Of a DNA stretch of 64,000 nt, positions 45,243 through 57,029 are shown piece by piece (position 1 is the first letter of the stretch; every line of letters starts with the position of its first letter). The notes under the pieces are model-generated. The model was not told where the DNA came from. It did not search any database and saw only the letters and a program-made list of their open reading frames with translations. The translations under genes and the position numbers were made by a program. The stretch is from positions 3,188,843-3,252,842 of the forward strand of contig NC_092044.1 of assembly GCF_003086295.3 (NCBI RefSeq), read 5' to 3'. Source of the DNA: Arachis hypogaea (taxonomy: Eukaryota; Streptophyta; Magnoliopsida; Fabales; Fabaceae).

Positions 45243-47165
45243 TTTTTTTTTGAACAAAAGAGGCTCAACACAGTAAAGTGGAGCAAATGAACTAAGATAA
45301 CTAGATAAGCACAGACATAATAGAAAAGCTGGTATCCGTTGTCATCTCCGGCATTGCCATCAACAACCAAACGGATCAACTCCACACCACTCCTTGTAAC
45401 TCAAGAAGGACATGATCTGGATTCCTTCAACACTTGTCTCTACCTGCTGGAAAACTCTGCTATTTCGCTCCAACCAGATATTCCAAATAACCGCACAAAA
45501 TCCTATCAGCCATTTTCGTTGCTCTGATTTCCGACCTGTTGCTTCAATTCAACTCTCATAGAACTCTTTAGTGGTTCCCGGGATGGCCCAAGCTCTATTA
45601 GAAAATGTCAGCCAAGCACACCATACCTGCCACGTGAACTCACATGCAAAAAATAAATGATGTACAAATTCTATATTCTTTTTACACAACACACAAATGT
45701 TGTCATGATAATTAATAATTCCAAGTCTGCTTAGCCTCTCCTTCGTATTTACCCTTCCTACTAGCACAAACCAAGCAAAGAGTTCAACTCTTGGTGGAAC
45801 CAAGCCTCTCCATATGGAGCTTGTGAAGTTGTAACTGGTGATGTCTGCTGGGAGCATCTCATTATGAAGCACCTGCACAAAAGAATTAGTAGAAAACACT
45901 CCATTTTTATCAAATTTCCAACTCACTGAATCCTCTCTATCAAGTGATAACCTCACGACCCTCAACCGGTCATGTAATTGATTTAGCAACTCTAACTCCC
46001 ATTGGAAGAGTTCCCTCCTCCATTGGAAGTCCCATACCCACTCTAGCCCATCCCAAAACCCACAGTCCCCTATTACGGATCCTTGTTGATTTGAAACCGA
46101 GAAGAGTCTTGGAAAACATTCTTTCAAGGCTCCATCTTGTAACCACGCATCCTCCCAAAAGCGAATGTTTCTGCCATTTCCCACCTCCATCGACAGACCC
46201 CTGATCATTATATCTCTTACCTGTTGGTCCTTAATATTAAGCTGGCATATATCTTTCCACGGCCCCCCTCTTAGTCGCACAGGTTGGCTTGATAATATTA
46301 CAGTTGGGTCCAACTGATTACAAGAGCAGACAATCTTCTTCCAAAGCGGGCAGTCCTCCTTTGAAAAACGCCACCACCATTTGAACAAAAGTGCCGCATT
46401 CCTAATAAGAGCATCCCCCACCCCCAAACCTCCTAGTTTTTTCGGAGCCTGAACTACCTCCCATTTCACCATTGGTATCCCATTATTCCCATCTTCTTTA
46501 CTCCACAGGAATCTTCTTTGGAGCCCAATAATCCTTTCTGCAACCCCCTTTGGCATCTTATACAAGCTTAAGTAGTAAACCGGCAGGCTATTGAGAACAG
46601 ATTTTATAAGGACCAACTTACCCGCTTTGTTGAGTGACTTAGCTTTCCATAAACTCAGCTTGTCTTCAACCTTGTCTATGATAGGTTTCCAAGTCTTCAC
46701 CAATCGAGGATTAGCACCAAGAGGAATCCCTAAGTACCTGACAGGTAAAACTGCTTCGCCACAACCCAACAGCCCACACATATTCGTCACCCATTCCTTC
46801 TCACAGTTGACAGAAATTAGGCTCGATTTTTCAAAGTTGATACTCAGGCCAGACATTAGCTCAAAACAACGCAGGAGCCTCTTGTAATTCACTAGCGTCT
46901 CCGTCTCCTGAGGACAAAATAAAATGGTGTCGTCCGCAAATTGGAGGTGCGACAATTCCACATTATTCATTCCCACCAGTAGTGGAGATATTCTGCTGTT
47001 TCTAACCGCCTCTCCCACCATCCTATGCAGAACGTCAACAACGAGAACAAACAGGAAGGGGGAGAGAGGGTCACCTTGCCTAAGGCCCCTCTCCATCTTG
47101 AACGGCTTGGTTGGTGACCCATTGATCAAAATTGACATAGATGCTGTAGTGACACAAACATTTGA
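45243..47165 (-). mobile_element. 5'-truncated L1-type LINE in the FBD-5 3' region
   Basis: A minus-strand frame from 47138 to 45549 begins within reverse transcriptase (GLRQGDPLSPFLFVLVVD), has the catalytic FADD (LQFADDTILFC), and ends with a zf-RVT-like region (SSIWRGLVPPRVELFAWFVL, CVLCKK). The upstream endonuclease and early RT motifs are absent. The 3' end is an A tail, seen as TTTTTTTTT at about 45242-45250. FBD-5 3' flank resumes at about 47160. No clear target-site duplication found. Confidence 0.85.
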
Positions 47166-47796
47166 TTGTTTTACGGTTTACGTACACAAACATGTTGGCT
47201 GCAATTTGACAATGTTGCTAGATTAAAGCACTATATAGTATATATTGACTAGTGTGTATGAATTTCTGTTTTTGAAAGATGTTGGGAAGTTAAGACCAAG
47301 TTAACCACTGCATATTATTGTACTCTTCTGATGTTATCTACGGTTCAATGTTTCTATATTTTTAAGTTGGATCATTTTTTGTGATGCGTAAAAATATGCA
47401 TAGTTAATTAGGACTAAATGCCATGGTTTTGCAGAGAAGTCATTTTTCTGACAATGAATTGATGATTTGTATAGCACAAACAGCAATTTTGATTACGCAC
47501 TGCCACCAATTCAGATTTACATATAAATAGCATTTGATTCTTTATGGTAAATTGAATCAACTTGACTCAATTTATATATTAATAATATTTGATTCGATTT
47601 ATATAGAAGTGTTCAGGACATAGGGTATAACTAATTTTAGCTTAGGACATCTGTATAATTTAAAACTGAATTCATTTTATTTGGAGGTCACACTTCTCCT
47701 TCCGATGCTCCAAAATTGTATAGGTAATGTCATAACTCAAACAATTTATTTTCACTTTCTCAGGTCTTCTAACAATATAGGTTTCTATCTGTGCAG
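47166..47796. other. Remainder of FBD-5 3' block
   Basis: Matches sister 3' flanks until CCACCAATTCAGATT (about 47515), then unrelated AT-rich DNA leads into the RING fragment. Confidence 0.5.
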
Positions 47797-48208
47797 GTTA
47801 TGTATAGTCTTCCTTACCTTCAGCTGCATCGGATATGCCATGCCCTTTATACTGTGTGCAACAATTTGTTGCTGCCTACCTTGCATAATTTCTGTCTTCG
47901 GCATTCCTGAGGAATTTTCACCAAACAGAGGAGCCTCAATAGAATCCATTAACACTCTGCTAGGTTTGACTTGCTTGGTTGTAAATTAATATCTTTTATT
48001 TTTCATGACTTAATTGCAGGCTTGCTGCATTTGCTTGACAAAATATGTAGACAACGACGAACTTAGGGAGCTACCATGCTTTCATATCTTTCATGTAGGG
48101 TGTATAGATAAATGGTTAAAGATAAATGCATGCTGTCCTCTTTGTAAATATGAAGTTGGTACAAACAATGAAGGGTCACATTTGACCATGGGTTCCAATG
48201 AGCATTAG
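47797..48208 (+). pseudogene. RING-H2 E3 ligase gene fragment
   Basis: Exon-like 47797-47963 encodes a membrane segment and cysteine cluster (CIGYAMPFILCATICCCLPC), then RGASIESIN. Exon-like 48020-48208 encodes a complete RING-H2 finger ([26 protein letters not shown]). This order matches the C-terminus of At1g63170/At1g12760-type membrane RING E3 ligases. The stretch that normally joins them (after ESIN, leading into the RING) is missing, and I find no N-terminal membrane region upstream. Probably a captured or duplicated fragment; expression unknown. Confidence 0.7.
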
Positions 48209-49304
48209 ATGAGAAAACAAAAAGGGAGACAATTCTGTTGTTCGGTGGTATTCAATGTGCTAGTAATTGCTTACATGAAGTCACGTTACCAAAGCAGAAG
48301 CATTTTCCCTGATATTGGTCATATTTGGGTTCTTGCCTTGAAGTGTTTTTGTTTTTTTGTTGCTAGAGAGATAAAGATAGATGCAACATTAGCACCTTTC
48401 CCCAATTTTCCATATCAAGTGTTGTTCTAGAATATAGGCTACACTAATCTTGTATTGTATGTATGTACATTGTGACCAAATATAATCAAAATGTTGATTT
48501 TGATTTACCTTGAGTTTAAAGTTCTTCAGAAATAATTATACAAACCTGGCGGATTCAGTTACACACAGACTTGCAATATCCAGACACAGTGAGTCAATAT
48601 TCACTGAAATCTAAGCATATTCAAGTAAACAATTTCCATTTCCTTTACCCTCTATCCCTTAATTATAGCAGGATTTAGCTTGCTTCAGAGAATTGGTTGA
48701 TCTCCAATACTTACACAGGAAAATGAACTCACAATCACATTATTCTTGGCACATTTATGGCAAATATCAGATACTAAAATTTTCATTAGCAGTGGTCCTC
48801 ACATCTAACCAATAGAAAAATAAAACACACAACACAGCTGTCCAGTTTTACTTACTCAATGCAGCATCCTGATCATGTAGTATTGTCCCAAGAAGTTTGT
48901 GAACTCAATGTGTAACGGGACGGATAAACAGATCAACTCCCTATATAAATGCAAACATTCATGATATGATCGAAGGGAAGCACCACTTGAGCTATAGCTC
49001 ATTGCATTGGTTGCTATTTTTTGGGTTGTACCCACTACGATTGGTTGGTCGTTCCTTTCTTTGTGGGGCATAATACATGGCTTCAGATGTTGTAACTCCT
49101 TACCTATTTATCTTGGCACAAAATTGTTTGTTGACTCTTCAACCACATATTTGTCATGCAGCTGGCTGCAGAAAGGGAATAAATGAAGAATTGAATTGTC
49201 ATCATGAAATGAATACAGAAATGAATACACCAGCTTCCAGAATTACTATAGTAAAATCAATCACATCAAGAACCTAATGGTTGAGCGCTCAGCTTCCAGA
49301 ACTG
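48209..49304. other. Non-coding stretch between gene fragments
   Basis: Includes a likely 3' UTR of the RING fragment to about 48480. The remainder has no homology I recognise. Confidence 0.4.
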
Positions 49305-49333
49305 CCCCCCCCCCCCCCCCCCCCAAAAAAAAA
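49305..49333. repeat. C20-A9 homopolymer tract
   Basis: Twenty Cs followed by nine As. Homopolymers of this length are error-prone in assembly. Confidence 0.9.
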
Positions 49334-49432
49334 GAAAACATGGTGGCTAGCCCATACCTTCATAAGATAAATGTCAAAATATATGGTCAGATGTTAAACC
49401 AAAATGTACACTGTATAATGCAAAATATCAAT

Positions 49433-49661
49433 GCATTGCATGTCATGAAGGTTGTTGTGTTGATCACCATCTTTTGTAAACAGTACAGCAGCTTTTTCAG
49501 CCAAAGCCACCTTTTGGCAAAACCTGATCAGCCTGCAGCATGCGCTTAACACATTCACTATTAACATAACCATCGGCAAGATCCATACACCTGGCTTCAT
49601 CTGCAAATGCAGCAGCAGCAGCAAAATCACCAGCATGTTTCAAGAGGTAACCAAGAGTATC
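49433..49661 (-). pseudogene. NAA15 (NatA auxiliary subunit) gene fragment
   Basis: The minus strand reads LLKHAGDFAAAAAFADEARC, MDLADGYVNSECVKRMLQAD and, after a 13 bp interruption (49511-49523), LAEKAAVLFTKDGDQHNNLH then DMQC. I recognise this as an internal part of the N-alpha-acetyltransferase 15 TPR scaffold. The interrupting 13 bases start GT and end AG, as if left by a shrunken intron. Homology ends at DMQC. Only about 70 of roughly 900 residues are present. Confidence 0.7.
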
Positions 49662-49912
49662 ACAACATGAGATCTACCCCATAGAATAGTTTTACCAAGT
49701 CATGAACTAAAATACAAAAAAGTTAACAAGTATTGGCCTGACGTCCTAATTGAATGCTCTAACTCAAGAATAAGTTGTTCCAAAATGTCTGCCTGAACAA
49801 AGTTCAAAAGAATAAAAAGAACAATCAGAACCCATAGGAAACTTATCTTCTACTATACAACATGATGGAAGAAAAAATACAATCAAATATCTCATAGTTT
49901 TTCATTTGATTA

Positions 49913-51300
49913 CTGTTGGCTGCTATTTGACAATGTCACTAGATTAAATCACTATATAGTATATATTGACTTTTGTGTATGAATTTCTATTTTTGAAAGT
50001 AGTTGGGAAATTAAGACCAAGTTATCCGCTGCATATTATTGTACTCTTCTGACATTATCTACGGTTCAATGTTTCTACATTTTTTTTTTAATGAAGGAGC
50101 TCAACACTCACGTGGAGTAAAGAAAGACAAGACAACAAAAAGAAAAAAGAAAAATAATTCCGATGTCATCTCCGGCATAGTCATTAACAACAGGAATTAT
50201 TTACCACACCACTCTGCAGCACATGAAAAAGTTTGAGCCACACATTTTACTGCTCCTGTTGTCTTGCTCTGAAATATGGCATCATTCCGTCATAACCAAA
50301 TGTTCCATATAGTTGAGAAGAACCCAACTAGTCAAAATTTGTGCCTCTCTTTTCTCATCAGCATTGACCTCCAACTCTTAAAATGTTATTTCAAAGTACC
50401 AGGGATAGTTCACACCTGTCCAAATTCCGAGACCCATGCACACCATACTTGCCAAGAGTACTCACAAGTAACAAATAAGTGTTGAATATTTTCAACATCT
50501 TTTTTGCACAATATGCACATATTATCATTTTGTGGTAAGATTTCCACCTATTTAACCGATCATTTGTATTGACCCGGCCTATCAAAACAAACCAAGTGAA
50601 CAACTCAACTCTAGGTGGAACTAGACCTTTCCAAATTTTGTTTTTCTACATTTTTAAGTTGGATCATTTTTTTGTTAGGACTAAATGCCATGGTTTTGCA
50701 GAAAAAGTCATTTTTCTGACAATGAATTGATGATTTGTATAGCACAAACAGCAATTTTGATTACACACTACCACCAATTCAGATTTTTTTTTTTTTTGTC
50801 TTAACTATTGGTAATGAATGAGACAGGTTTAAGCAATGCTTTGATACCAATCAAACCTGGTCATAATACAATAGTGATAGATTTAGTCTTGCCACCTTCA
50901 AAAATAATTTAGAACCTTCTAAGCTACAAATTAGTCATAAACCTTTTAAGCAGTTTTTGTATGATTAAAATTCTAAAGTCAATTGAATTTTCACTGATTT
51001 ATAATCCAAATATAGAATTAATTCTTAAATGAATTCAATTATCATTTTATATGATTTATTCCAAAAAAATTAATTAACAAATCAGTTTATTCCAATTAAG
51101 ATCAATTCAAATTTAAAAGTATTTTCAGTAGTATTGTAGTATAAAATAAAAGAAGAAAAAGTCAATCATAATAATATGTAAAAGTAATAAATCAAACTAT
51201 GTTTATCCTGCACAAGTGACTATTTGATTCAATTTACTACTTGTCCAACACATTTACGATAAATTGAATCAACTTGATTTGATTTACATATAAATAATAT
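49913..51300. repeat. Orphan copy of the FBD 3' block
   Basis: About 49913-50080 and 50643-50990 repeat the FBD-5 3' flank (compare 47185-47515 and 53290-53800) but no FBD coding exons precede them. A partial duplication or deleted gene copy, split by a LINE fragment. Confidence 0.6.
50085..50642 (-). mobile_element. LINE 3' fragment with 13 bp target-site duplication
   Basis: Minus-strand reading gives FTWFVLIGRVNTNDRLNR and zf-RVT-like cysteines, related to the LINE at 45243-47165. TTTCTACATTTTT occurs at 50072-50084 and again at 50643-50655, fitting target-primed insertion. The poly-A tail appears as a T run at the left end. Confidence 0.75.
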
Positions 51301-51549
51301 TTAATTTTTCAAATTATTGATTGATTATTCAAATCCAAATAAATTGAGGCAAAATAAAAGAGAATAATTTAAATTTAATCAAACTAAAAAATAAATTCAA
51401 ATCATATAATACCGTTTATAATAATCTTAGTCAAATTTATATAATCAAAATCAAACAAACAAACACCCTTGTTTATCCTTTAAATCCTAAACCCTACACC
51501 TGTGTCTAACCTCTCCGGAGACAAACTTGAGAAAGCAAAACCATTAACC

Positions 51550-53003
51550 ATGGACATGGATAGGATCAGTTTGTTACCGAACTCTATCCTTTGCGACATT
51601 CTCTCGTATCTTCCAACAAAACAAGCTGTATCCACCAGCATCATCTCTCACAGGTGGCGCCATGTTTGGAAGGATCTTCAAGTCCTTGACATACAGTATA
51701 TACCCTTTTTGTCTCATCGAGAAGACCGATTTGACTCATGTGTGAATGCTATTCTATCTCTGCGCAATGCAGATTACCCCATCCAAAAGTTTCGCCTCAC
51801 TTCCTATAAAAATTCAGAGGATATCATCTTATCATGGCTTGATGAGGATCTCATCTTACCAGGGCTCGATGCCGTCATTGTTCCCCATCTCCACGAACTC
51901 TATCTCTGCATTGATTTAAGGAGGAAAATCAAGTTGCCTGAATCCATATTCACTTGTGTATCACTCAAGTCCCTTGTTTTGAACCGTAATATTTATTTGA
52001 ATTGTTATCCAGAGTTTCCAAATGTTTATCTGCCATCTCTCAAGAACCTAGAGTTGGATTTCCTCTCTGTGAACCCCAGCAAGCTTTTATCCGGCAGCCC
52101 TGTTCTTGAAATTCTTAAGCTCACTCTACATAACACGACCCGAGAAGGTTTTCATGTTCATGAACCTACAATCCAGATGCCTCGCACATTGAAAAGTTTA
52201 ACCTTTGAAGATTGCACTAGCTTGATGGAAAAGATCGACGTTCGGGAAATATACACTCCATTTCTTGAATACCTGCATATGAGAACAGAGGCCTCGGGAA
52301 ATATACACTCCCATTTCTTGAAATATGAAACAACACAGGTAACATGCTTATCATAATCCCATGATTCCTCAAGCAAAATGATTGATGTAACTCGATAATC
52401 TCAACTTATAACTATAATTATGAATTATATTTAATATCTAGAGTTATCTTCTACACAGTGCTTATTTAGTGCTCCGGCCTTCGAGTTTCCAGAGTTTCTC
52501 CGTTTGCTTAAGCTAGAGGTTGATCTTCCATGTTTCAACACAAACTTCTTGCTAAACTTCCTTCATAATTGTCATGTACTTGAAGCTCTCGTAATTCATA
52601 TTTGGGGGGTATGAATACATTTCAATTTGAAACTTAAAACTAGTGTCTCTATTTCTATTTGTTGTTTGCCTGCATGTGTTGACAAAGTGTTGTTTCCTGT
52701 TATCAGGGATATTATTTTCACCCGGTGAAGTATAATGGGCCAACACCACCACCAACCACGGTTCCCAATTGTGTGACATCATGTCTCAAGAGTTTTGAGT
52801 TTAGAAAATATCAAGACACTGCAGATGAGCATGAGTTTACTGCATATCTTTTACAAAAAGGACTTGTTTTGAAGACAGTGACAATTCATCTTAAATATAA
52901 TTTGGACCAAGAGACAAAGTGTAATATTGTGAGGGGATTATCTGCTATACAGAAGGGCTCTACAATATGTCAGCTAACTTTCATTAATGAAAATCCTATT
53001 TAA
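51550..53003 (+). CDS. FBD-6: rearranged F-box/LRR/FBD protein, 411 aa
   Basis: Exons are 51550-52338 (263 codons), 52459-52608 (150 nt) and 52707-53003, all in frame. The F-box is [20 protein letters not shown] with [14 protein letters not shown]_2 motifs are [11 protein letters not shown] and SGSPVLEILKLT; the FBD is in exon 3 (NCVTSCLKSFEFRKY). Relative to FBD-5, exon 1 gains nine residues by a 27 bp tandem duplication near 51825-51880. It loses 48 codons near its end, replaced by eight codons copied from about 50 bp upstream. The lost part covers the conserved [10 protein letters not shown] and WVPKLF segment before the intron. It may be folded poorly or have a changed substrate surface. 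Confidence 0.85.
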
Positions 53004-53802
53004 CATGGTATGAACTCTCATAATCTCTATTCTCCAATGTTCATTGATCATTGTTGACAAAATATCATGTTGGAGCCTTAAAAGTTTAAAATTATTTAAA
53101 TTTCATTACATTGGGTCAATTTAGGCTAGTGTTCCCCCTAAATTCTTAAAATAGTTGTTGATGCTTCTGAATAAATTTGTTTGATGCCATGTTCCTTGAG
53201 AAATAATGAAATATACACTTGAACATTGTATCGGTGTTTGGATTTGCTAACTTTGATATTAACAAGTACTTTCATTTCTCTTTTTCATCCTTAAAAATTT
53301 GTGCATCAATTTCTGTTTTTGAAGGTAGCTGGGAAGTTAAAGTTAAGACTAAGTTATCCCCTGCATATTAATGTACTTTGTACTCCATGGACGCTATCTA
53401 CGGTTCAATGTTTCTATATTTCTAAGTTGGATAACTTTTTGTGATGCGTAAAAATATCCATGGTTAATTAGGACTAAATGCCATGATTTTGCAGAAATGT
53501 GATTTTTCTGACATTGAATTGATGAATTGTATAGTACAAACAGCAATTTTGATTACGCACCACCACCAATTCAGATTAATTTGGTCTTAACTCTTAATTG
53601 TTGGTGATGAACGTGACAGGATTATGCAATGCTTCGCTACCAATCAAAGATAGTGTTAGACTCTGACTAATTCCATGTATGTTCATCCAATCAAATCTGG
53701 CCATAATACAATAACGATAGATTTAGTTATGAAGCCTTAAAAAATACTATAGAATGTTTTAAGCTGTTTGTGTATGATTAAAATTCTCAAATCAATTTAA
53801 TT
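53004..53802. other. FBD-6 3' block
   Basis: Collinear with the FBD-5 3' flank and the orphan copy at 49913-51000, without the LINE. No gene. Confidence 0.5.
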
Positions 53803-53810
53803 TTCACTGA

Positions 53811-54367
53811 TGGAGGTGTACATCGATTGGATCATATCCGCAGATCCGCGGTAAATATCCGCATCCGATCCGAAAATTGTGGATACGATCTGATCCGCAA
53901 ATTGATTGGATCGGATAGGATCCGATCTACACCCTTTGCGGATCGGATCGCGGATATCTGCTCTACATCCGCGTATCCGATCCGCGGACCCGCAGATCCG
54001 CACAATAATAATTAAAAATAAATAAATATATATGTTTAGTATTATATTTACTTGTTTGTATATTTTAGTTAGTAATTATTATTCATATATTGTATTATTT
54101 TATTTTTGTTATTTAGAAAGAGTTTGATTAAAAATATTTTAGGAATAAATAAGTTTAAAAGAAATATTTTTATTGAATTTTTTTACATAGAAATAAGATT
54201 AAAAAGAGAATGTTTAATTATGTGAATACATCCGATCCGATCCGCAAATTTGCGGATCGGATTTGACACTAAAAAGTACGGATATCATATCCGATTCGAT
54301 CCGATAAAAATTGTGCAGATTAGATCGAATTTTCAGCCATATCCAATTCAATTCACGTACACCCCTA
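53811..54367. mobile_element. Non-autonomous hAT-like element, 557 bp
   Basis: Ends are TGGAGGTGTACATCGATTGG and, inverted, TAGGGGTGTACGTGAATTG. Flanks are TTCACTGA (53803-53810) and TTTACTGA (54368-54375). The orphan FBD block keeps the empty site TTTTCACTGATTTATAATCC near 50990. Both arms are crowded with GGATCGGAT/ATCCGATCCG repeats. Confidence 0.85.
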
Positions 54368-54532
54368 TTTACTGATTTATAATCCAAATATAATATTAGT
54401 TCTTAAATTAATTCAATTATCATTTTATATGAGTTATAGTATAAGATAAGAGTTACTTGCTTATACCAAAAGAAAGGGCCTGCTTTTACTAGCAATAAGC
54501 AGATGGCGTAGGAAAAATTAAAAAAACATGAG

Positions 54533-54712
54533 CCAATTTAACTAAGGTCTAGTGGTTATTTTATTAATTTGCTTAAATAAGTGAAGACTGTCGAGGGTTT
54601 AAATTTCATTTTGTATATGTAATAATTATTGACTAACAACAAACCCTTAAATAAAATTTAGTACCGCAATGAATTAATCTTTAGCCTAACGAATAGATTG
54701 AGAGATACCATA
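54533..54712 (+). mobile_element. SINE, tRNA-derived
   Basis: AGGTCTAGTGGTTATTTTAT resembles a box A region and GAGGGTTTAAATTTC a decayed box B. The tail AACAACAAACCCTTAAATAA through GAGAGATACC matches a legume SINE body I know. Old and diverged. Confidence 0.5.
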
Positions 54713-54920
54713 AAAAACGAATAAATAGAAAAAAGCCAACTTGTTGAACCAATTTTATAAGTCGCAAGGATAGATATTAACGAGTAATATGGGATAAGTA
54801 CCAGAGTTAATGAAATATATCAACATTTTAAATTTGCAAAAGCGAAAATGGACACAAGTTATTTAGACAATAATTAAAAAGAATATAACTAAGTCATAAA
54901 AATATAATTTTTTAAAACAG

Positions 54921-55443
54921 TAAAATATCGATTTTATCTTCAACGTTTGGGGTAAATTTTATTTGTATTTTTAATATTTAAATTATTCTATTTATATCTC
55001 TAATAGTTATAAAAATGATTTAATATGATCCTGCCGTCAATTATATTAACAAATCAGATTGTATTTTAATTATTCTTACTTAGATGTATTTATTCTCAAT
55101 TGAGTCTCACTTAAATGTATTCGATTTTAATATTGTACCCACTATTTGTGTTTATGTTCAATTATGTCTCAAAAAAGTGAATTATGTAAATATTGCAGAT
55201 ATTATTTTCAACTTTTGATGAGTTATTTTTCGGAATGGATTATTGTTCTGTCCTAGACATTTGTATTCTAATTTCAAGAATAGATTTTGAAAACTCAAAC
55301 TAAAGCTCATGATGTGTAGTTGACAGCAGACAGGATAATATTGAATCACTTCTACAAACGTTAAGAATACAAATAAAACGATTTAAACGTTAGATACACA
55401 AATATGATTTATCTCAAACGTTAAAGACAAAAACAGTACTTTA
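54921..55443. mobile_element. MITE-like element with about 120 bp inverted ends
   Basis: The left arm (TAAAATATCGATTTTATCTT, then CAACGTTTGGGGTAAATT) pairs with the inverted right arm (TAAAGTACTGTTTTTGTCTT, then TAACGTTTGAGATAAATC). AACGTT-containing blocks recur along the right arm. Target-site duplication not resolved. Confidence 0.65.
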
Positions 55444-56248
55444 CTCTTTTATAAATTACATAAAAACATTTAATATTCTATTTTATATTATAAAAATCAG
55501 ACTCGCTTAAAAAGATTACATATATAAAAAACTTTATTATTACTAGAATGAGATCCGTACGATGCGTGGGGCGGTAAATTAATGATAATATATAATAAAT
55601 ATTAAAAAGAATAAAAATGTGTAAATTTTTATTTGAATAAGTTATTTTTAATAAAAAATAATTGAAATAGTATAAAGTAAAATTATCTGATAATATTTTT
55701 TGACTCACTGTCTCAGATAATATCTCAAGTGATGCATATTTAAAATAGTGTTGGAGAATGTTTAAAATTGAATCTTTAATTTCTTTCACAACAGTTGTAA
55801 GTAAAAAGTTTGTTTTCAATGTACCTTTACTTGATTTATATAAATCATTTGCATCTTTTATTTCAAATTTGTTATAGTATAGACTTTTTTTTTTGTAACA
55901 AATGTTTGAATTTGTTTATCATATTTTTCTTCACAATTACATGAAGAGGTGTTTTCTGCAGTGTTAGTAAATCGTAGTTAATAATTAATTAAAAAAATTA
56001 TTACATTTATTTTTTTTAAGTTATTAGAAAAATAACAATGAATAACATATTGAAAGAAGTATAATTTTAACGATATTAAAATACAATTATATATAAAGTA
56101 TTATAAAATAATATAAAAAGAAAAAGTAATTAAAGTATTTTTTCGTAAATTCAGTTTAAAAATACAATAAATAATTAAATATATTTGTTTTGTACCTTTT
56201 TATCTAATATAATTATTTCTAAACAAAGAAGTTTCTCTTTATTTGTGG
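55444..56248. other. AT-rich intergenic DNA
   Basis: No gene. A GATCCGTACGATGCGTGGGG motif near 55553 resembles a common plant repeat but is too short to classify. Confidence 0.4.
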
Positions 56249-56256
56249 GTGTTAAT

Positions 56257-57021
56257 CAGTGGTGGAGCTTAGTTCAGACAAGGGGTGGCTATGGCCCCCC
56301 CAAACTTTTTATAAAAAACTTAGTAGTACTTTTTCAAAAGATAAAAAATAGTTCAATTGACTTAAATACTTTATTATGACTTAAAGTATCTAATAAGTTC
56401 AATAAACAACACTCTCTCTATCTTTAGGTTCAAATATAAAAAATTAGATATCTTTTATTTATTTAATTTAATATTATTTTATATTTTACTATTTATTTAA
56501 TTTAATTTTTTATATGATAAAAAATAATAGAATATTCAATAAGTATTAATATTATTGTATTTGTATAAATTGATAAAAAAATTCAATAAATATTATAAAT
56601 TTTAATATTTGTCCTTCTAACTTTTTCTTTATATATTTTACAGGATATATATTCAAATTTTTATATAAAATAATAATGAAAAATCAAAGAATTGATATAT
56701 TTTTTAAGAGGAAGGCTAATATTTAAGAAAGAGAACATATAACTTTTACAATATCAATACATGTAGATAGTTCTTCTACTTTAATGAATCACGAAGAAAG
56801 TGAGATATAACCTTCAAAAGTTCAAAAAGTTATATATGATGACTTTAACTTTAACTTTTTGGAACGAGATCTTGAAAAATGGCTTTAAATTTGACAGTAT
56901 CACCCAAACCAGAGAGATGAGATTAGACGAGTTTATCTTAAATAAGGTCCATATAAAAAAATATTTTGACAATTATTTTCTATTTGGCCCCCCCAAAATT
57001 TTGTTTCAAGTTCCGCCACTG
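56257..57021 (+). mobile_element. Internally deleted hAT (TTF/MYM zinc-finger type), 765 bp
   Basis: Ends CAGTGGTGGAGCTTAGTTC and, inverted, CAGTGGCGGAACTTGAAAC. An exact 8 bp duplication GTGTTAAT flanks it (56249-56256 and 57022-57029). Inside, decayed coding traces such as NQRIDIFFKRKANI and, in another frame, NQRDEIRRVYLK resemble the N-terminus of TTF-type zinc-finger hAT transposases. The catalytic part is deleted and stops interrupt the rest. Confidence 0.8.
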
Positions 57022-57029
57022 GTGTTAAT

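Noticed and set aside
55540..55600. Possible Helitron-like motif (GATCCGTACGATGCGTGGGG)
   Set aside because: Resembles a common plant repeat, but no matching second end or CTRR hairpin was found.
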